Shown one piece after another: positions 60,584 through 64,000 of a stretch of 64,000 nucleotides of DNA. Where the stretch lies: contig JAAEQB010000012.1 in assembly GCA_024231975.1 (NCBI GenBank), forward strand, positions 62,001 to 126,000. The letters run 5' to 3'. A program made the translations under genes and the position numbers. Source of the DNA: Allobosea sp. (GTDB lineage Bacteria > Pseudomonadota > Alphaproteobacteria > Rhizobiales > Beijerinckiaceae). Position 1 is the stretch's first letter, and every line of letters starts with the position of its first letter. Below the pieces are notes generated by a model. That model was not told the DNA's origin. It was given only the letters and a program-made list of their open reading frames with translations, and ran no database searches.

Positions 60584-61558
60584 TCAGTTGATCACCTGCT
60601 TGGCGCGGGCCTGCACGGCGGCCGGGATCGTCACGCCCATGGCGGCAGCGGCCTTGGCGTTGATGACGAGGTTGCTGCCGCTGGCGTTCTTGACCGGGAT
60701 GGTGCCGGGCTTCTCGCCCTTGAGCACGCGTACGACCACCGCGCCGGTCTCGAGACCGACCTGGTAATAGTCGAAGCCAATCGAGGCGACCGAGCCCTTC
60801 TGGACCGACTCCGTGTCGCCGGTGAAGACCGGCAGCTTGTTGTCGGCGCCGACGGCCAGCACGGTGCCGAGCGCCGAGATGATGGTGTTGTCGGTCGGCA
60901 GGTAGATCGCATCGACCTTGCCGACGAGGCTCTGCGCCGCGGCGGAGACGTCGGCGGTGCGGCCGGCGGAGGCTTCGACGATCTGCAGGCTGCGGGCTGG
61001 CGCCAGCGCCTTGACCGCGTTGAGCAGCGCGACGCTGTTGGCCTCGCCGGGGTTGAAGACGACGCCGATCTTCTTGGCCGAGGGGACCAGCTCCTTGATC
61101 AGGTCGAACTGGGCTTCGAGCGGCGAGAAGTCGGAGATGCCGGTGACGTTGCCGCCGGGCGCCTGCTTGTCCTTGACGATCTGCGCGGCGACCGGGTCGG
61201 TCACGGCGGTGAACACCACCGGGATCGTCTGCGTCGCCGTGACCATCGCCTGGGCGGAGGGGGTGGCGATCGCGACGATCACGTTGGGGTTCTCGCCGGC
61301 GAATTTCTGGGCGATCTGCGCTGCAGTCGCCGGCGAGCCCTGCGCCGATTCATAGCGGAAGGTGAGGTTGGTGCCGTCCTTGTAGCCGGCCTCCTCCAGC
61401 GCCTTCTTGACGCCGTCCCGGGCGGCGTCAAGCGCTGGGTGCTCGACGATGGCGGTGACCGCGACCGTTACCTTCTGGGCCTGCTGAGCAAATGCGGCCG
61501 TGCCGGCCAGAAGCGCCAGAGCGATCCCGCTGCTGATCATGGTTGCGCGCAAACGCAT
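60584..61558 (-). CDS. ABC transporter substrate-binding protein, TrpX-like
   Basis: Periplasmic binding protein of the PF04392 (ABC_sub_bind) type, 324 residues. A signal peptide is clear (MRLRATMISSGIALALLAG, cleavage near AAFA), the mature part starting QQAQKVTVAVTAIVEHPALD. Other family motifs are YRYESAQGS-like (FRYESAQGSPATAAQIAQKF), IVAIATPSAQAMV, PVVFTAVTDPVAA, VTGISDFSPLEAQ and DAIYLPTDNTIIS. In Firmicutes the related TrpX is a tryptophan or tyrosine uptake component. The gene follows trpE on the same strand after 217 bases, which makes an aromatic ligand an attractive but untested idea. GAGAGGAAAC precedes the ATG. Confidence 0.9.
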   Translation of the reverse strand: MRLRATMISSGIALALLAGTAAFAQQAQKVTVAVTAIVEHPALDAARDGVKKALEEAGYKDGTNLTFRYESAQGSPATAAQIAQKFAGENPNVIVAIATPSAQAMVTATQTIPVVFTAVTDPVAAQIVKDKQAPGGNVTGISDFSPLEAQFDLIKELVPSAKKIGVVFNPGEANSVALLNAVKALAPARSLQIVEASAGRTADVSAAAQSLVGKVDAIYLPTDNTIISALGTVLAVGADNKLPVFTGDTESVQKGSVASIGFDYYQVGLETGAVVVRVLKGEKPGTIPVKNASGSNLVINAKAAAAMGVTIPAAVQARAKQVIN

Positions 61559-61775
61559 TGTTTCCTCTCCATTTGTCACCAGCCCTGTCTGTCCGCTTCA
61601 GGCATTCGTGCCAGCGGGCAGGGCCGGTTCTGATTGCTGAGTGGCCGTCCGAAGCAACCTAAGGGCTAGGGAGTGGCGCTCTCGACTACCGGCAATATGC
61701 GCGGGCCAAAACACGCCGCGCAAGTGAGCTGACATGCGTCTTTGGGGTGCGCGTATGCAGGCTATTGCTACCGGA

Positions 61776-63290
61776 TCACTGGCCTCGCCGGCTGCGCCCC
61801 GCGAAACGCACGGCCTCTTCAGCCGCCTTGAACAGGGCTTTCGCCTTGTTGATGCATTCGAGCTGCTCGGAGGCGGGATTCGAATCGTAGACGATGCCGG
61901 CGCCGGCCTGGACCTGCATGCGGCCGTCCTGGACGACAGCGGTGCGCAGGACGATGCAGGTGTCCATCTCGCCATTCGCGCCGAAATAGCCGATGCAGCC
62001 GCCATAGGCGCCGCGCCCGTCCTTCTCGAGTTCGTCGATGATCTCCATGGCGCGCACCTTCGGTGCGCCGGAGACGGTGCCGGCCGGGAAGCCGGCGGCG
62101 AGCGCCGAGAGCGCGTCGTGCTCGGTGGAGATGCGCCCCTCGACGTTCGAGACGATGTGCATCACTTGGCTGTAGCGCTCGATGAAGAAGGAATCGGTGA
62201 CGTTGACGCTGCCGATCTCCGCGACCCGGCCGACATCGTTGCGGCCGAGGTCGAGCAGCATCAGATGCTCGGCCCGTTCCTTCGGATCGGCCAGCAATTC
62301 GTCCGCGAGGGCCTCGTCGGCGGCGGGCGTCGCGCCGCGCGGGCGCGTGCCGGCGATCGGCCGGATCGTGACCTTGCCGTCGCGCAGCCGGACCAGGATC
62401 TCCGGGCTGGAGCAGACGATCTGGAAGGCCTCGAAATCGAGATAGCAGAGGAAGGGTGCCGGATTGACCCGCCGCAGTGCCCGGTAGAGCGCGAAGGGTG
62501 GCAGTTCGAACGGCGCCTCGAAGCGCTGCGACAGCACGACCTGGAAGATGTCGCCGGCCCGGACATATTCCTGCGCCGTCGCGACCATCGCGTGGAATTC
62601 GGCCTCGCTGGTGTTCGAGGTCGATTCCGGATGCGGGATCGCGGCGATGTCGATGCCGGCCTCGTCGGGCAGGGGGCCTTCGAGGGCCCGGACCACTGCA
62701 TCGAGGCGCTCTTGCGCCCGTTCATGCGCTGCGCGGGCTGGGACGTTCGCCTGCGGGCGCACCGGCGTCACCACGGTGATCTCGTCGCGGATCGAATCGA
62801 ACACCACCATCAGCGTCGGCCGGGTCAGGATGGCGTCGGGCACGCCCGGGCCGGTCGCCTTCGGCTCGGGCAGGCGTTCCATCAGGCGCACCATGTCGTA
62901 GCCGAGATAGCCGAAGACGCCGGCCGCCATCGGTGGCAGGCCGTCGCGATCGGGGATGGCGCTCTCGGCGAGCAAGGCACGCAGGGAGTCGAAGGCCGGG
63001 TGCGGATCCGCGGCGAAGTCCTCACCTTGGGCCAGGCGGCAGAGCGAGGCCTGCCCGCGATGGCAGCGCCAGATCAGGTCCGGATCGAGCCCGATCATCG
63101 AATAGCGGCCGCGCACGGCGCCGCCCTCGACCGATTCGAGCAGGAAGGCCGGGCCCTTATAGGCGTGGCGCAGCTTCAGGAAGGCGGCGACCGGCGTCTC
63201 GCAATCGCCGACCAGCGACAGCGTCAGCAATTGCGGCTCGCCGGCCTGGTAGGCGGCGGCGAAGCGGGCGAAGTCGGCGGCCGGATCCAT
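61776..63290 (-). CDS. trpE: anthranilate synthase component I
   Basis: Converts chorismate to anthranilate with ammonia from TrpG. The 504-residue protein has the N-terminal feedback region with LLESVEGGAVRGRYSMIG (the LLES element binds tryptophan), and the chorismate-binding domain with IFQVVLSQRF, PSPFLCYLDF-like PAPFLCYLDFE, IRPIAGTRPRGAT, LLDLGRNDVGRVA, FPAGTVSGAPKVRAMEIIDE and GAGIVYDSNPASE. The ATG at 63290 gives the family start; the frame is open 30 codons upstream into the preceding gene. It starts ten bases after the foldase gene. The usual partner trpG is more than 12 kb downstream on the same strand. Confidence 0.97.
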   Translation of the reverse strand: MDPAADFARFAAAYQAGEPQLLTLSLVGDCETPVAAFLKLRHAYKGPAFLLESVEGGAVRGRYSMIGLDPDLIWRCHRGQASLCRLAQGEDFAADPHPAFDSLRALLAESAIPDRDGLPPMAAGVFGYLGYDMVRLMERLPEPKATGPGVPDAILTRPTLMVVFDSIRDEITVVTPVRPQANVPARAAHERAQERLDAVVRALEGPLPDEAGIDIAAIPHPESTSNTSEAEFHAMVATAQEYVRAGDIFQVVLSQRFEAPFELPPFALYRALRRVNPAPFLCYLDFEAFQIVCSSPEILVRLRDGKVTIRPIAGTRPRGATPAADEALADELLADPKERAEHLMLLDLGRNDVGRVAEIGSVNVTDSFFIERYSQVMHIVSNVEGRISTEHDALSALAAGFPAGTVSGAPKVRAMEIIDELEKDGRGAYGGCIGYFGANGEMDTCIVLRTAVVQDGRMQVQAGAGIVYDSNPASEQLECINKAKALFKAAEEAVRFAGRSRRGQ

Positions 63291-63300
63291 GCGTCCTGCT

Positions 63301-64000
63301 TCAGTTCTGGCCGCCGGTGGCGTTGCGCAACGCCGCCTGGTTGATTTGGACACCGAGATCGTTCTGCAGCTTGCCGACATATTGCGCGAGCAGGTCCTCG
63401 CTGACGCTCGACGTCAGCAGTCGCACGAAGTTCTCGGCATCCTCGGTGGTGCGGACATAGGGGCTGACCGTCGCCGACTTGACCTGGAAGACGACGCGGC
63501 CGGCGTTTTCGACTGCGGCCGAGCCGGCCTTGCCCGCAGGCGTGCCGAAGACCAGCGAGACGACGTTGCGCGGCAGCGCCTCGTTCTGGTCCTGACGGCC
63601 GAGGGTCGCATCTTCCAAGGCAAGTCCCTGGGCGAAGGCGATCGCGTCGAGCTTCTCGCCGGCGTCGAGCTTCTGCACGATTTCGCGCGCCTGGGCCGAG
63701 AGGCGCGAGGCGACCTCGTCGGCACGCCATTGCTTCTCGACCTCGGCCTTGACCTCGTCGAATCCGCGCTCGCGCGGCGGATCGATCTTGGTCACGTCGA
63801 ACCAGACATAGCCGCCGTTGTTGGGCAGGCGCACCGCCTCATTGTCGACGCCGATGTCGGAGCGGAACAGCGCCTGCAGGGTCGTGTCGCCGCCGGGGAG
63901 GGACGTCTCCTGCGTGCCGTCGGCCTTGCCGAGGCTGGAATCGGCCGGGCCGAAATTGCGCAGCGCGAGATTGAACTCCTTGGCGATCTCCGGCAACGGC
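63301..64000 (-). CDS. PpiD/SurA-type peptidyl-prolyl isomerase, C-terminal part (5' end outside window)
   Basis: The last 233 codons of a protein resembling the C-terminal part of the periplasmic foldase PpiD. Visible are LPEIAKEFNLALRNFGPAD, VRLPNNGGYVWFDVTKIDPP and ERGFDEVKAEVEKQWRADEV, then helical sequence ending LGVQINQAALRNATGG. The frame is still open at the window edge and the N-terminal anchor and parvulin domain lie beyond it. In alphaproteobacteria a gene of this family is commonly found directly before trpE, as here with a ten-base gap. The call leans on both sequence character and this conserved position. Confidence 0.8.
   Translation of the reverse strand, partial: PLPEIAKEFNLALRNFGPADSSLGKADGTQETSLPGGDTTLQALFRSDIGVDNEAVRLPNNGGYVWFDVTKIDPPRERGFDEVKAEVEKQWRADEVASRLSAQAREIVQKLDAGEKLDAIAFAQGLALEDATLGRQDQNEALPRNVVSLVFGTPAGKAGSAAVENAGRVVFQVKSATVSPYVRTTEDAENFVRLLTSSVSEDLLAQYVGKLQNDLGVQINQAALRNATGGQN

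Overview
The window is high-GC, densely coded chromosomal DNA from an alphaproteobacterium, most likely of the order Hyphomicrobiales (Rhizobiales). The signs are the classic order dnaE / rpsB-tsf-pyrH-frr-uppS-cdsA-dxr-rseP-bamA-lpxD-fabZ-lpxA-lpxI-lpxB / gltA / gltX / comEC / lexA / moeA-moaC-trpC-trpD-trpG, a GTTC-N7-GTTC SOS box before lexA, an S2 protein with a long C-terminal extension, and short palindromic intergenic repeats of the rhizobial type. A Bosea-like genus would fit, but the sequence alone does not prove it.

Region by region. (1) 1-12.6 kb is part of a type VI secretion (T6SS) locus. A leftward operon holds tssK-tssL-tssM-tagF-pppA-ppkA, that is baseplate, membrane complex and Thr-phosphorylation switch, with nearly every junction a 2-4 base contact. 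A divergent rightward operon holds a PAAR-tip protein between two proteins I cannot name. (2) 12.6-22 kb is mixed: a DMT permease broken by one amber codon, a 36-residue membrane peptide, dnaE, an FkbM methyltransferase, a repeat element, nicotinamidase, a WYL regulator, a VOC protein, a diguanylate cyclase and a small secreted protein. (3) 22-37.7 kb is the translation and envelope cluster from rpsB to lpxB, interrupted only by one VOC gene. (4) 37.7-49.3 kb runs mostly leftward: a Bug-type binding protein, gltA, gltX, (comEC rightward), lexA, the molybdopterin genes moeA and moaC, and trpC-trpD-trpG. (5) 49.3-61.7 kb is an accessory segment lying between trpG and trpE. It carries small stress or unknown-function genes, a MarR regulator, an ECF42-type sigma factor with its YCII/DGPF partner, an aldo/keto reductase, an MFS transporter with divergent LysR, and an ABC importer of the TrpX family. 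(6) 61.8-64 kb holds trpE directly behind a PpiD/SurA-like foldase gene cut by the window edge.

The most interesting signal is regulatory. Three promoters in the accessory segment share the same layout, TGTCGG(C/A)-N16-CGTCCTTG. They stand before the YCII-ECF42 operon, the DUF899 gene and the VOC-DoxX-SRPBCC-DUF1579 operon, which suggests a local ECF42 regulon. Its VOC promoter also faces two MarR-type palindromes. A second unusual feature is trpG, whose last 19 codons and stop are supplied by a dispersed palindromic repeat. No tRNA, rRNA, CRISPR array or insertion sequence was recognised.
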